From positions 248,001 to 312,000 of the forward strand of contig NZ_BMYD01000004.1 in the NCBI RefSeq assembly GCF_014652095.1: a stretch of 64,000 nt of DNA, given 5' to 3'. Below the pieces are notes generated by a model. The model ran no database searches, was not told where the DNA came from, and saw only the letters and a list, made by a program, of their open reading frames with translations. The first letter of the stretch is position 1; each line of letters begins with the position of its first letter. Below are positions 35,466-44,368 of the stretch, piece after piece. The translations under genes were made by a program, and so were the position numbers. Source of the DNA: Cognatilysobacter bugurensis (GTDB lineage Bacteria > Pseudomonadota > Gammaproteobacteria > Xanthomonadales > Xanthomonadaceae).

Positions 35466-36767
35466 TTGAAATCAATTACTTACCCTGATGAGATTCAGCT
35501 CGGTAACTGGCGCGTCACCCGCGCGACAGGCGAAATCATGGGCCCGGACGGGCGGCAGCGGCTCGAACCGAAGGTCGCGGATCTACTGTTCCTGCTGGCT
35601 GCGTCGCCCGGGGAGGCAGTGAGCCGCGAGCGAATCATGGAAGCGCTCTGGCCGGGGCAGGTGGTCGGAGACGACAGCCTGGCCCGAGCAGTGTTCAAAC
35701 TGCGGCAGGCGCTGGGCGACGAAGCCAAGGCGCCGCGCTATATCGAGACCCTGTCCAAGCGTGGCTACCGGTTGATTGCGGACGTGACGCCCGTGCCGTC
35801 TCCGGACATGTCCGCCAACGTCGAGCCGGCCGCCGCGTCGTCCAGCCGTAGCGTTCCGCCGCGAGCGGCGTGGATCGCCTTGTGCGCTACGGCGGCACTG
35901 CTGCTAGCGGCCGGTGCGTGGTGGTTTGCCAGCCGTCGCGCCATGCCGGAGCCGGAGGCGCGCCAGCCGAGCGCCTTGACCGTCCAGGCGGACGATTTCT
36001 ATTTCCAGTTCACGCGCGGGGACAACGAGTCGGCGATCGAGCTCTACGAACGCGTGCTCGCTCTGCAGCCTGACGACGCACACGCTCTTGCGGGGCTCGC
36101 GAATGCACTGGTGCAACGGGCGATTCGCTGGCCGGACCTCTCAGGCCAGCCACCGATGCATTTCACGCGACTGGGCGATGCCCTCGCGCACGGCCATCTC
36201 GACCGCCAACCCGCTTCGCGGCAACTGGAGCGTGCACGCTTGATGGCAGAGCGGGCCGTTGCCGTGGCGCCGGACTCGTCTGCGGCGCACAAGGCCGTTG
36301 GTTTCGTCGCCAGCGCTCAGAGCCGTTTCCAGGACGCGCTGATCGCGTACGAACGGGCCGTCGAGCTCGATCCGAATGCGTGGGGAACGCTGATCAACAT
36401 CGGCGATGTTCTTGAGATCACGGGGCGCGAGCGCGAAGCACTGCCTTATTTCGAGCGCGCCTATGCCGCGATGCAGCGTAGCTATGCGAACAACCCGGTG
36501 CAGATACGCCCGTGGTACGCGCCGCTGGGAGTCCTCATCGCCGATCGCCATGCGAGCCGGGGCGACCCGTCGATGGCTGAATCGTGGTACCGCCGGGTTC
36601 TCGGGCATTCACCCCTGCACCCGGAATCCACAAGGGGACTCGCGCAGCTGATGCGCGCTGGCGGCGACGAAGCTGAAGCCCGGCGCCTTTGCGCGGAGTT
36701 GAACCACCGGGTCGGTGTCGACGCTGCATGCGATCGCCCTGCTGAGACGGCGGCCGATCCAGAGTGA
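35466..36767 (+). CDS. CadC-like membrane-anchored transcriptional regulator with TPR sensor domain
   Basis: A 433-residue one-component regulator. The N-terminal winged helix of the OmpR/PhoB type runs IQLGNWRVTRATGEIMGPD..., with DDSLARAVFKLRQALGD and YIETLSKRGYRLIA. A single membrane helix follows at about 135-158 (WIALCATAALLLAAGAWW). The periplasmic C-terminus contains TPR-like repeats such as AHALAGLANALVQRA and ALIAYERAVELDPNAWGTLINIGDVLEITGR in sequence. The TTG at 35466 is the only suitable start. It is divergent from the S41 peptidase gene, a plausible target. Confidence 0.88.
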   Translation: MKSITYPDEIQLGNWRVTRATGEIMGPDGRQRLEPKVADLLFLLAASPGEAVSRERIMEALWPGQVVGDDSLARAVFKLRQALGDEAKAPRYIETLSKRGYRLIADVTPVPSPDMSANVEPAAASSSRSVPPRAAWIALCATAALLLAAGAWWFASRRAMPEPEARQPSALTVQADDFYFQFTRGDNESAIELYERVLALQPDDAHALAGLANALVQRAIRWPDLSGQPPMHFTRLGDALAHGHLDRQPASRQLERARLMAERAVAVAPDSSAAHKAVGFVASAQSRFQDALIAYERAVELDPNAWGTLINIGDVLEITGREREALPYFERAYAAMQRSYANNPVQIRPWYAPLGVLIADRHASRGDPSMAESWYRRVLGHSPLHPESTRGLAQLMRAGGDEAEARRLCAELNHRVGVDAACDRPAETAADPE

Positions 36768-36922
36768 CGTCTTTGCGGACCGCGAGGGGGAAGCAGAAGG
36801 ACTAATCGTGCGGCTGGGATTCCTGACGCTCGTGGGCCCGCTTGTGGCCGGAAGCCGACGTCGGGCAACGGTATTTGGGTTTGGGCGAACCAAAAGCGGC
36901 TCGCCGCCTGCGTCCCTCGAGA

Positions 36923-37420
36923 TCACCTCTTCCGGATCTTCAGTTCCGATGTTCCGCTGACCTTGCCGTTCGTCACTGTGACCGTCACCTCTCGGCCTGG
37001 AAACGTGTACTCGTACACGGACATATGGGGAGCGTCAGCGAATGTCCGGATCTTGTGTGGCTTGCCTGCTGATGCCACGAGCTTTGCCAAGGGGTCGCCC
37101 GTCACGATCCGAGTGCCGTTGACATCCACGCCCGTCAGTACTGCTGGCCCGGGCTTGCTCACGATGTGATTGTCGGCAATGCCTGTGATTTTCCCGCCAC
37201 GCACGCTTACGTTGACTTGACGCTCGCCGAGCGAGTACTCGTGAAGCGATGTGGCTGGCGCGCCCGGGAAAGGCCTGACCTGATCAGGCTTGCCCGCGAC
37301 CTTGTGCAGTTTCTTGACCGAGTCGCCGATCGACGCGGCGCCGCCCTTGAACTGGACGCTCTGCGCAAACGCAGGGGCGGCGAGCAGGCACAGCAGCAAA
37401 GCAGATTTAATCGCGCGCAT
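36923..37420 (-). CDS. Secreted protein with two tandem homologous halves
   Basis: A 165-residue exported protein (signal peptide MRAIKSALLLCLLAAPAFA). The mature part consists of two copies of the same roughly 60-residue unit. Copy 1 has GDSVKKLHKVAGKPDQVRPF then LHEYSLGERQVNVSVRGGKI. Copy 2 has GDPLAKLVASAGKPHKIRTF then VYEYTFPGREVTVTVTNGKV. The alternating helix-then-hairpin layout resembles small SmpA/BamE-like folds, but I cannot assign a family. An alternative start 12 codons upstream lacks a ribosome binding site. Confidence 0.75.
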   Translation of the reverse strand: MRAIKSALLLCLLAAPAFAQSVQFKGGAASIGDSVKKLHKVAGKPDQVRPFPGAPATSLHEYSLGERQVNVSVRGGKITGIADNHIVSKPGPAVLTGVDVNGTRIVTGDPLAKLVASAGKPHKIRTFADAPHMSVYEYTFPGREVTVTVTNGKVSGTSELKIRKR

Positions 37421-37584
37421 GACGGTCGAGGTCTCGTTTTTCCAGTCGATAGACATTGTTTCTTTACGGCGAGACGCTTCAGCGGGCAACCGCGCCCACA
37501 GTTGGGATTTACCAGATCCGATCTTGAGGCTTGGAGTATGCGTCGGAGGGGCTGCTGTCGACGTTCGTCCGGTTCCCGTCGAGG

Positions 37585-37923
37585 CTACCCAGCCGGGGGC
37601 ATGGCGCGGGACGAGCACGCGACGGTGATTTGGTCAATTCGGCAATAAGGATTGCGCTCGCGTTCGGCCGGCGTGCTGCTAGACGCGCAGAGCCTACGTG
37701 CCTCGGCGCGAACCTCGGGCGGGTTCATCGCAAAGTACCCTTCGCAGTCAACGCGCGAGGCATCGCTCGTCGCGCGGGGACGATAGTCGGGCGGGATCGA
37801 AAGCGTGCCATCAGCCTCGACGGTGGGCAGGGGCTTCAGTGGTTCCGTACGCTCGCAGCCTGCCAGCAATGCGGCCGCAGCAACAGCAGCCCCGAACATG
37901 CGGCCTTTCCGGCAGGCCGGCAT
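37585..37923 (-). CDS. Small lipoprotein of unknown function
   Basis: A 112-residue lipoprotein. A basic n-region (CRKGR), hydrophobic core AAVAAAALLAGC with lipobox, then a Pro-rich stretch and a cysteine-bearing C-terminal part (RVDCEGYF, EARRLCASS, NPYCRI, TVACSS) that may form disulfides. An internal ATG at 37899 with AAAGG upstream is possible but would lose the charged n-region. No family recognised. Confidence 0.6.
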   Translation of the reverse strand: MPACRKGRMFGAAVAAAALLAGCERTEPLKPLPTVEADGTLSIPPDYRPRATSDASRVDCEGYFAMNPPEVRAEARRLCASSSTPAERERNPYCRIDQITVACSSRAMPPAG

Positions 37924-37958
37924 GATGCGCGCGGCCTTCCGCCGGTATGCGAACGCGG

Positions 37959-39206
37959 TCATGGTGACAGCGTCGGGCCGGCGCCTTCGCGCGGCGCCGC
38001 CCAGTCGGAGCCACGGTACACGCCCACGTATTGCGCGTACCCGCTGGTAGGCACGTCCGCCGACGGCAGGAGCCCGGGGTCCATCGACGAGCGCAGCGCG
38101 ATGAGCTGCTGGCCTTCGCGGTACGGCGAACGGTCTGCATCGATACGGAAGACGGTCAGCCGATGTGGCGCCGAAGCTTCGCGCAGTGATGCGGAGCCGG
38201 CGAGCTTCACCACCGGGCCATCTACGTTGCCATCGGTGAAGCGCACGCGCGCGACGCCGGTCGGGAGAGGCACTGGGAACTGGAACGCACTGTCGAGCCC
38301 GTAGACGACGAGGCTGCGGACGCCGTCCGCAGACGGCAGGTCCGACGCACGCACCCGGCCGCCAAATGGCAGCCGTCCCCGCAGCGGGCCCTGCATCACG
38401 TGCGTCGCACCCCAGAGGCCGTAGGCCGGACGGTCCCCGAGCACATCCGATCGCACCAGCGCTGCGTAGTTGTTGAAGATGATCGTCTCTCGGTCGCTCT
38501 CCACAGCCTGGCGCTCAAGTGCCTGCAGCAGGTAAGCGTCTGCCGCCGCATCGGGAGCCCGGGCGAGCGCATCGGCCGCGAGCCGGGCGCGGGACGTACC
38601 GCGCGCGGAGGCGAACGCTGCCGCGTCGAGCGGCGCGCCGCGTGCCTGAAGTTCCTCTGCCACGAGTGGCCAGTCCTGGATCGCGTCTATGCCATGGATC
38701 CGGATGCGTTGGCCGGCCGGCAGGCCTGCATTGAGTCGTCGGATCGCGCGGAGCTTGTCCTCGTAGGCGGTGTTCGCCCACTGGCTGTCCGCGTTCCAGC
38801 GGTCGAATACGCGGTCAAGCAGCGTTTCGTCGCCGGTGTCCAGGTAGCGATTTAGCCGATGCGCCTGCACCGGGTCGACCTCGCCCAGGTAATCAGTCAG
38901 GCCGAGCCGTGCGTTGAGGTGCGTGAGCAGTTCGATATCGAGCACCTGCGGCGCCGCCGAGCCGTGACTTTCGCCTAGCAGGAACAATCGGCCTGAATAG
39001 AAATCGTCATCGAACGAGAAGGTCAGCCCACCCGTCACCGGACCCTCGACCACGACATGCTGCTTGAGGTAGTTCACACGGGCGGGCTCAGGTGCATCCG
39101 CCAGCACGCCCGCCGGCAGGTGCGGCGGCGGGCCTTGCGCGATGGCCGGCGCGGCGCAAACGGACAGCAGCATGAAAACAGCGAACGCACACATAGACGA
39201 CTTCAT
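37959..39206 (-). CDS. Secreted protein resembling the erythromycin-esterase/ChaN-like fold
   Basis: A 415-residue exported protein (signal peptide MKSSMCAFAVFMLLSVCAAPAIA). RLFLLGESHGSAAPQVLDIEL early in the mature chain, then YLGEVDPVQAHRLNRYL and later YGLWGATHVMQG, recall the EreA-like/haem-uptake (ChaN/TIKI) superfamily, where Glu-His pairs bind a metal or catalyse hydrolysis. The match is by motif only. The C-terminal about 130 residues are beta-rich and unassigned. GAGGGAATTC before the ATG supports the start. Antibiotic resistance should not be inferred. Confidence 0.6.
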   Translation of the reverse strand: MKSSMCAFAVFMLLSVCAAPAIAQGPPPHLPAGVLADAPEPARVNYLKQHVVVEGPVTGGLTFSFDDDFYSGRLFLLGESHGSAAPQVLDIELLTHLNARLGLTDYLGEVDPVQAHRLNRYLDTGDETLLDRVFDRWNADSQWANTAYEDKLRAIRRLNAGLPAGQRIRIHGIDAIQDWPLVAEELQARGAPLDAAAFASARGTSRARLAADALARAPDAAADAYLLQALERQAVESDRETIIFNNYAALVRSDVLGDRPAYGLWGATHVMQGPLRGRLPFGGRVRASDLPSADGVRSLVVYGLDSAFQFPVPLPTGVARVRFTDGNVDGPVVKLAGSASLREASAPHRLTVFRIDADRSPYREGQQLIALRSSMDPGLLPSADVPTSGYAQYVGVYRGSDWAAPREGAGPTLSP

Positions 39207-39494
39207 GAATTCCCTCTCTCCCCCACCGGCACATTGCCGCGTGCGCAAGTATCGCAGGCAAGCGGCTGTTGACCTCCCGCGAGCCACGTGTCGTCGGCAT
39301 GCCATGACGCGCGTCAAGGCCGAAACGGCGAGGCAGAGGACGCCCTTCCCACATGTGTACTGCGCACTTTCGCGTTCGACTGGGAGCGGATGTAACGCGG
39401 CGGCGCTTATCCGGCTGGCTCTCGGCTCCGCACCTAACCCGATTGACGTTTCTCCCGCGCAGCAACGCGCTCTTCCGGCGAGGGGCGCTGCCGG

Positions 39495-39875
39495 CTACTG
39501 GGCCGCGCTGAGCTCCAGCACGCGGCAGTCGGGGTCAGGCAGGACTGCATCGGTCCGCACGCAAATCCTGAATCTTTCCGCGGCAGCCAAGTCGCGCGTC
39601 TCGCCCTCTGCAAGCGTGAAGCGCGCCAGCGGCCCTCGCGGACAGGCGGATGGCTCCGTGCCGTCCGACGCGCCACACGCGGCCGAGTACACGGTGTAGT
39701 GGCATTGACCCGTTCCGCTGTCGATGCAGCGGAAGCGGGCCGTTCCGTCCCGCACCCGAGCCTTGCTGTATACGTCGGCCTGGCCTTCACCAAAAGTGCG
39801 ATGTACGTGGGTCGAGCCACTGATCGAGCACCCCATGGACAGGACCGCCAGGCAGCACGCTGCGATGAATTTCAT
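39495..39875 (-). CDS. Small cysteine-rich lipoprotein
   Basis: A 126-residue lipoprotein with lipobox LSMGC after MKFIAACCLAV. The mature part has six cysteines (RFRCIDSGTGQCHYTVYSAACG, SACPRG, FRICVRTD, DPDCRV) in a pattern suggesting three disulfides in a small beta domain. AAGGTG precedes the ATG. I do not recognise the family. Confidence 0.65.
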   Translation of the reverse strand: MKFIAACCLAVLSMGCSISGSTHVHRTFGEGQADVYSKARVRDGTARFRCIDSGTGQCHYTVYSAACGASDGTEPSACPRGPLARFTLAEGETRDLAAAERFRICVRTDAVLPDPDCRVLELSAAQ

Positions 39876-40324
39876 AGAACACCTTGAGGTTGGCGAAGTC
39901 GGACCACCAGTCACATGCAGCGAAACACCGCCGGGCATCGCGCGATCACAGCACTTGTTTCGGTCGTTCGAGGCAGCCGCGATATGCGGCACGAACCGGA
40001 GGTTCGCGATCGGGCCAGGCGCCCGAGTCGCTGGCGCGCAGCATAGCGGCGCGTACGCGCAGTTCGCTCCGCAATCCGACGCGGCCCGGAAGGGTGCGAC
40101 GAAACCGGCTTTTCCAGGCATGGGAAGAGGCACGTGCCGCGGCCCAGCGAGCCAAACACCATAGCCGGTCGCTGCCGAATGCGATGTCCGTTACGGGTCG
40201 GAAGCAGACGCTGGCTGATTACCCGCGGCAGTCTGCTCAAGCTTAACGAGAGCGCCAGAGTAGCGAGTGCAGCCATCGCACGTGAAGCTTGGCCGTGTGG
40301 CGTGAGAGGCCTTACCTTGGCGGG
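39876..40324. other. About 450 bp divergent intergenic stretch
   Basis: Lies between the minus-strand lipoprotein gene and the plus-strand Abi-like gene. No gene recognised. It should hold promoters for both directions, but I cannot point to boxes with confidence. Confidence 0.4.
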
Positions 40325-41083
40325 ATGAACGCCCCGCCCCGCTCGCTCACCAATTCTCTCTCGAGCCGAACCCTCCTCGCCCTGACGGAGGCAATGGAGC
40401 ACACCTTCGATGCTTCGGCCTGGGCGAGGTTGGGCGTGGAGCTTGAGATGCCACAGCTGGCTGACCCTGACCTACGGCTGCAGCAATCACTGCGGTTCGG
40501 CGACGATGACTACGGCTACTGTGTCGCGCAGTTCGTGAGGCATCTTGACGCCGAAAGACCCGCGGATCTTCGCGACCTGGCCGACCGCCCGGAGATAAAG
40601 GTCTGGCTGGATTCGAATGCACCTGGCGCCGCTCAGGAGCTGGGGCTGGGCCAAGCGCTTGTGACGCCTCTCGTTGAGTCGGGACCGGCGAGTAAGGCCA
40701 CAGAGCAGGCATTGGTGGACGCGCTCCAATGGCTGGACGCAGGTGAGCCGGTGGGCTGCATCCACCGAATTCACGATGCACTTCGTGGCTACCTGCTCGA
40801 CGTCTGCGCTCGTGCGAATCTGACCGTTGCCGGCGATGCAACCGTCACCGAGCTCTACTGGCTACTGACCAGCGACCACCCGATTTTTGCTGCACAGACC
40901 CGGCAAAGCCCGCAGGTCGGCCATGCATTGGCGTCATTAGCTGGAGCCGTGACAGCCCTCAACACGGTGCGACACGACGCCCCGATCGTCGATGCGAATC
41001 AGGCAGCTCCGGGAGAGGCAGAGGCGGTGCTCATGGCGGAGCTAGTGCGGACGCTCTTCAACTACGTGAGACGCCGACTGTAA
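40325..41083 (+). CDS. Abortive-infection-like (Abi_C/HEPN-type) protein
   Basis: A 252-residue cytoplasmic protein. The C-terminal half has the layout of the abortive-infection C-terminal family: a helical segment CIHRIHDALRGYLLDVCARANL, then TVTELYWLLTSDHPIF, and a final TALNTVRHDAPIVDANQAAPGEAEAVLMAELVRTLFNYV. In relatives a recognition helix is followed by an RN-G-type HEPN motif. Here RHDAP replaces the usual Arg-Asn, so RNase activity is uncertain. It is a single gene without a partner. A phage-defence role is an inference from the family. Confidence 0.5.
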   Translation: MNAPPRSLTNSLSSRTLLALTEAMEHTFDASAWARLGVELEMPQLADPDLRLQQSLRFGDDDYGYCVAQFVRHLDAERPADLRDLADRPEIKVWLDSNAPGAAQELGLGQALVTPLVESGPASKATEQALVDALQWLDAGEPVGCIHRIHDALRGYLLDVCARANLTVAGDATVTELYWLLTSDHPIFAAQTRQSPQVGHALASLAGAVTALNTVRHDAPIVDANQAAPGEAEAVLMAELVRTLFNYVRRRL

Positions 41084-41252
41084 GCGGCCGGCCAATTTGT
41101 GGAGAGCGATCAGCTCGATCACGAGTCGCAACCGCCGCTGATTGTCTCCCTGACCTGCCCATGTCCGCTTCCGGCCGGAATCGGACGTCGCAAACGCGGG
41201 GCCATGGCATGCGTTGACTCCACCGACAAGCAGCGTCAGCCCGAACGAATCG

Positions 41253-41639
41253 TCAGGCTGCGCTACCACGGACGATGCCGACGAGCGCGCCAATCGCCAG
41301 TGCGAAAATCGGCAGCATCGACAGCGCAAAGCCGATGCCACGACTGGCAGGCGCCGCCGAATAGCTCCGCCAGTAGATGAGCCGGCCAATCAGGTATACG
41401 GCGCCGATGCCCGCCACATACGGCTGCGGCCAATACTTGGCCGCGACGAATAAAGAGGGCAGAAACGCCACCATGAGCTCGACGGTGTTCATCTGCACGC
41501 GATAGGCGCGCTCGAACATTTCATGACCCGAGACTGCCGGTGCGTCGACTCCATACAGGCCTCGCGCACGACCCACCAGGATGGCAAAAAACACCAGCTG
41601 CACAACGGCCAGCACGGCGACAAGATCGACGTAATTCAT
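41253..41639 (-). CDS. MAPEG-family membrane protein
   Basis: A 128-residue protein with four membrane helices. MAPEG features are FERAYRVQMNTVELMVAFLPSLFVA, with the Arg and Asn-Thr-Glu typical of the glutathione-binding face, and YLIGRLIYWRSY. Bacterial MAPEG proteins are related to microsomal glutathione transferases, with mostly unknown substrates. A second MAPEG gene lies upstream on the same strand, 125 bp away. Confidence 0.85.
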   Translation of the reverse strand: MNYVDLVAVLAVVQLVFFAILVGRARGLYGVDAPAVSGHEMFERAYRVQMNTVELMVAFLPSLFVAAKYWPQPYVAGIGAVYLIGRLIYWRSYSAAPASRGIGFALSMLPIFALAIGALVGIVRGSAA

Positions 41640-41763
41640 TGCTTCCTTCCATGGTGCGGCGATATACGTGAATTATCGCCCGAATTGAGGTGCGACTCGG
41701 CGCGATCCGGCAGCCCAGATTTGCGCTAGGACAACTGCGAAGCAGCGCCGGCTGGACGAATTT

Positions 41764-42183
41764 CTAGCCCGCCACGCGAAGCGCAAACAGCCTGGCGAGC
41801 CAGATCACCGCCACGACCAGCTGGACCAGGAAAAACGCGAATCGAATCTGCGCAGCCGTGGCGCTCCCCGACGCGAGATGAACCAAGGACTGGGCGATTC
41901 GAGCGGCGAGCACCCACAGGGCGAGCGAGTCTGTGACCGAGACCCGGTCGGTCGCCAGTGCGAAGAGCAGCAGGCCGCCAATGATCGGGAAGCTCTCGTA
42001 GCAATTCGCGTGCGCCCGACACAGCCGGTTGGCAAACGGAGATACGTCGCTGCCGTCAGGGGCGAACGTGTTCGGCTGTCGCCCGAACTTCAGGACTGCC
42101 CGCGTGCGTAGCACTTCGATCCCCGCGATCAGGATCAGCATCCAAGTCACGTACCCGGTCAGTGCCAGTGCGGTTGGGCTCAT
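41764..42183 (-). CDS. MAPEG-family membrane protein (second copy)
   Basis: A 139-residue protein with four helices and the MAPEG segment CRAHANCYESFPIIGGLLLFALA, in which NRLCRAHANCYESFP replaces the RVQMNTVE form of its neighbour. It is therefore a diverged relative, not a recent duplicate. The first helix is LTGYVTWMLILIAGIEVLR. Function unknown. Confidence 0.82.
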   Translation of the reverse strand: MSPTALALTGYVTWMLILIAGIEVLRTRAVLKFGRQPNTFAPDGSDVSPFANRLCRAHANCYESFPIIGGLLLFALATDRVSVTDSLALWVLAARIAQSLVHLASGSATAAQIRFAFFLVQLVVAVIWLARLFALRVAG

Positions 42184-42274
42184 GCTTTTCCCTCCATGGA
42201 ACGCGTTGGCTGAACACGCGCCGGGACACCTGGGTTAATCCTGGCCGCAAAGGCCGGCCTGTGCGGAGGCGTCA

Positions 42275-42661
42275 TCACGGCCCAGCCGAGACAAGGGTCT
42301 GGGCGGCGCCGTTGCTTGCACCGATCGGCCCGATGGCCGCCAGATCAATGCCCTCGATGCACGCGAGGTTGAACCCGAACTCCGTCGGCACACTGCGACG
42401 CTGGTGGTGCGTGTAGATGCCGCAGATGCTGCAGAAGTAGTGCCTTGCGGCCTTGGTGTTCCACTGATACAGGGAGAGCTTGTCGGCGCCGCGGGTGACC
42501 CGCAGGCGATCGAGGGGAACAGCAGCCATGATGGCCCCCTTGCGGCTGCAGATCGAGCAGTTGCAGCGCCGGACATTCTCGTAGCCGTTCTCGAGGTCGA
42601 CTTCGAACTCGACAGCCCCACAGTGACAACTTCCCTTCTCGGTTCGCACGGTGTTCTCCAT
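42275..42661 (-). CDS. GFA-family (glutathione-dependent formaldehyde-activating-like) protein
   Basis: Zinc protein of 128 aa. The cysteine motifs are complete: GSCHCGAVEFEV, RRCNCSICSRKGA and YFCSICGIYTHHQRRS, which bind structural and catalytic zinc in the GFA fold. Length is normal. Most family members act in thiol-adduct chemistry or have unknown roles. Formaldehyde detoxification is only suggested by the name. A broken GFA copy lies 650 bp upstream. Confidence 0.88.
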   Translation of the reverse strand: MENTVRTEKGSCHCGAVEFEVDLENGYENVRRCNCSICSRKGAIMAAVPLDRLRVTRGADKLSLYQWNTKAARHYFCSICGIYTHHQRRSVPTEFGFNLACIEGIDLAAIGPIGASNGAAQTLVSAGP

Positions 42662-42725
42662 TGTGCATCGACAACTCAGTTAAGCCGCTCCGCAGAGCGA
42701 CGTCGGTTTGGCGATTCATCGGCAC

Positions 42726-43181
42726 TCATGCTGCTGCGACTCGCTTGTCGAACTTAACGGCCGCCAGCTCATGTGCCTCCCTCAGCAGTGGCTTAATCGT
42801 TTCAAAGGTCTGGGCGCTCGGGTTGAGCACACTGACCCACGCCATCCAGCCGTAAACCGGGTGCGGGGTGAGGGTGTCGAGAACGCTGAAATCGTGACCC
42901 GTGTTCACGACACCGCCCGCGGCGGGCCGCGCCGGAGGTAAGCCGAACAGCGAGCGGTACGTGGGCTTGCCGATGCCCATATTGAGGCGGAAGACGCCGG
43001 GGCGAGCCAAGTCGGATGCTTGGTCGTTGTCGCCGTCCTTCACCTTCAAGGTGGCGAAGTACACGCCACGCGGGAGGACCAGGCCCGGGTTGTAGAAGAA
43101 CGAGGTCTCGCCCCAGGCACAAACGGGAACGATGCCTTCAAAGCTCTCGCAGATGTACTGCGCGACGGAGGATTCTTCCAT
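42726..43181 (-). CDS. DUF6194-family protein
   Basis: A 151-residue soluble protein. VAQYICESFEGIVPVCAWGETSFFYNPG, FATLKVKDGDNDQASDLARPGVFRLNMG and the end HPVYGWMAWVSVLNPSAQTFETIKPLL are the pattern of DUF6194, widespread in soil bacteria and possibly nucleotide- or ligand-binding, with unknown function. I chose the start at MEESSVAQY, where family similarity begins; the frame is open upstream. Confidence 0.75.
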   Translation of the reverse strand: MEESSVAQYICESFEGIVPVCAWGETSFFYNPGLVLPRGVYFATLKVKDGDNDQASDLARPGVFRLNMGIGKPTYRSLFGLPPARPAAGGVVNTGHDFSVLDTLTPHPVYGWMAWVSVLNPSAQTFETIKPLLREAHELAAVKFDKRVAAA

Positions 43182-43309
43182 GAGTCCTGATGCCTGAGTT
43201 GAGCCGTGCCGCGATGTCGTTTCGGTCGAATCGACACACACCATTTTAGGGGACTGCGAGTCGCCTGATTACGCTGCTCGACGCCACCCACGATCCGGAC
43301 CCGCCGGCG

Positions 43310-43583
43310 CGGTCGATCCTGGACGAGGTGCGTTGAGGGCTGCGGATACTCCAGATCAGGGAAAGCGCCGACACCGATCGCGACCAGCGCCGGCTCGGGA
43401 TCCCAATGGTAGAGGACCGCAGAGCCGCAGCTCGGGCAGAGAGCTAACCGGGCTGGGCCGCCTTGCGCGCTCGGGCGCACGAGCGCCTTGATCGCTCCAG
43501 CGATGGTCATCCACTCGGAAGCGGGCCTCGGCCGCGAACACGCTCCCGCTGCGCCGTCGGCAATCGAGGCAGCGGCATACCGA
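43310..43583 (-). pseudogene. Second GFA-family gene, frameshifted
   Basis: Minus-strand reading gives VCRCLDCRRRSGSVFAAEARFRVDDHRW, the first GFA half with its zinc cysteines. In another frame it continues ALCPSCGSAVLYHWDPEPALVAIGVGAFPDLEYPQPSTHLVQDRP, the second half with CPSCG. A frameshift near 43490 separates them and the N-terminus is missing. It resembles the intact GFA gene at 42.3 kb only at the family level. Confidence 0.7.
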
Positions 43584-43743
43584 GACACGCGCGGGTCGCC
43601 TCGCGGCAGACCACCGAGTTCGCGAAGCAGCAGATAGCGAAGCGCGATTTCATGGTGCTCCACACCTGAGTTCAACCGCGCGGCGAGGCAAGTTCAGATC
43701 TGGCGAACTGTCGTGCCGATCCCCAACCGACGGCCCGGCCACG

Positions 43744-44295
43744 TCAATCTGCAGCGCGCGGCGAGGTAAGCGCCTTGCTGTAGAAGCCCGAGGGATCGAA
43801 ACAGCAAACGCGGCGGCTGCCCGAGGCGAGCTTGTCACAGGCGTCTGCAATGCGTTTCGAGCGGGTAGCGGATTTCTTGGCCGACGTGATCCAGTGGATC
43901 CAGTCCACCCGCGCGAGCGTTGTCGTGCACTCCCAGACCCGACGCGCTTGCGGATTCGCCTCCAGCGCGGTCTCGAAGTCTTCGGGCACGGCGGGTTCCG
44001 GCTCGTGCTGCACCGATGCAACCTCCACCGCGACGGTGTCGCCGAACTCGATGCCTGCAGCGTGCCGAAGCTCGGCGCTGACCCGCAGCCAGTGGCTCAA
44101 TTGACCGTCGGGCTCAAGCGTCTCGCGGAAGAGCATTCCGTTCAGTGTGCCGTCGACGGTGGTTCTTCCACGCCTTGGCAGCTGCTGGCTCACTTCCTTC
44201 GGCAGCACGAGAAATGCCCATCCCGCATCCGGCCCCGCATCGGCGGGACGTTGCAGACGCGCCTGGAAGCGAGCTTTTGCGGTCTCTTCGGTCAT
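43744..44295 (-). CDS. DUF1905/YdeI (OmdA-like) protein
   Basis: A 183-residue protein with two parts. An N-terminal DUF1905 beta domain has GWAFLVLPKEVSQQLPRRGRTTVDGTLNG and SAELRHAAGIEFGDTVAVEV. A C-terminal YdeI/OmdA helical domain has EDFETALEANPQARRVWECTT then TRSKRIADACDKLASG. The family is known as bacteriocin-protection-like proteins, but biochemical roles are unclear. The ATG at 44295 has GAGGATTCGCG ahead of it. Confidence 0.82.
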   Translation of the reverse strand: MTEETAKARFQARLQRPADAGPDAGWAFLVLPKEVSQQLPRRGRTTVDGTLNGMLFRETLEPDGQLSHWLRVSAELRHAAGIEFGDTVAVEVASVQHEPEPAVPEDFETALEANPQARRVWECTTTLARVDWIHWITSAKKSATRSKRIADACDKLASGSRRVCCFDPSGFYSKALTSPRAAD

Positions 44296-44368
44296 CGCGA
44301 ATCCTCGCGGTTGCGCCTGACAGCAGGGCTGGCTCGCGTCGCCATGCGCAGTCGCCTCAAGGGCGTTG

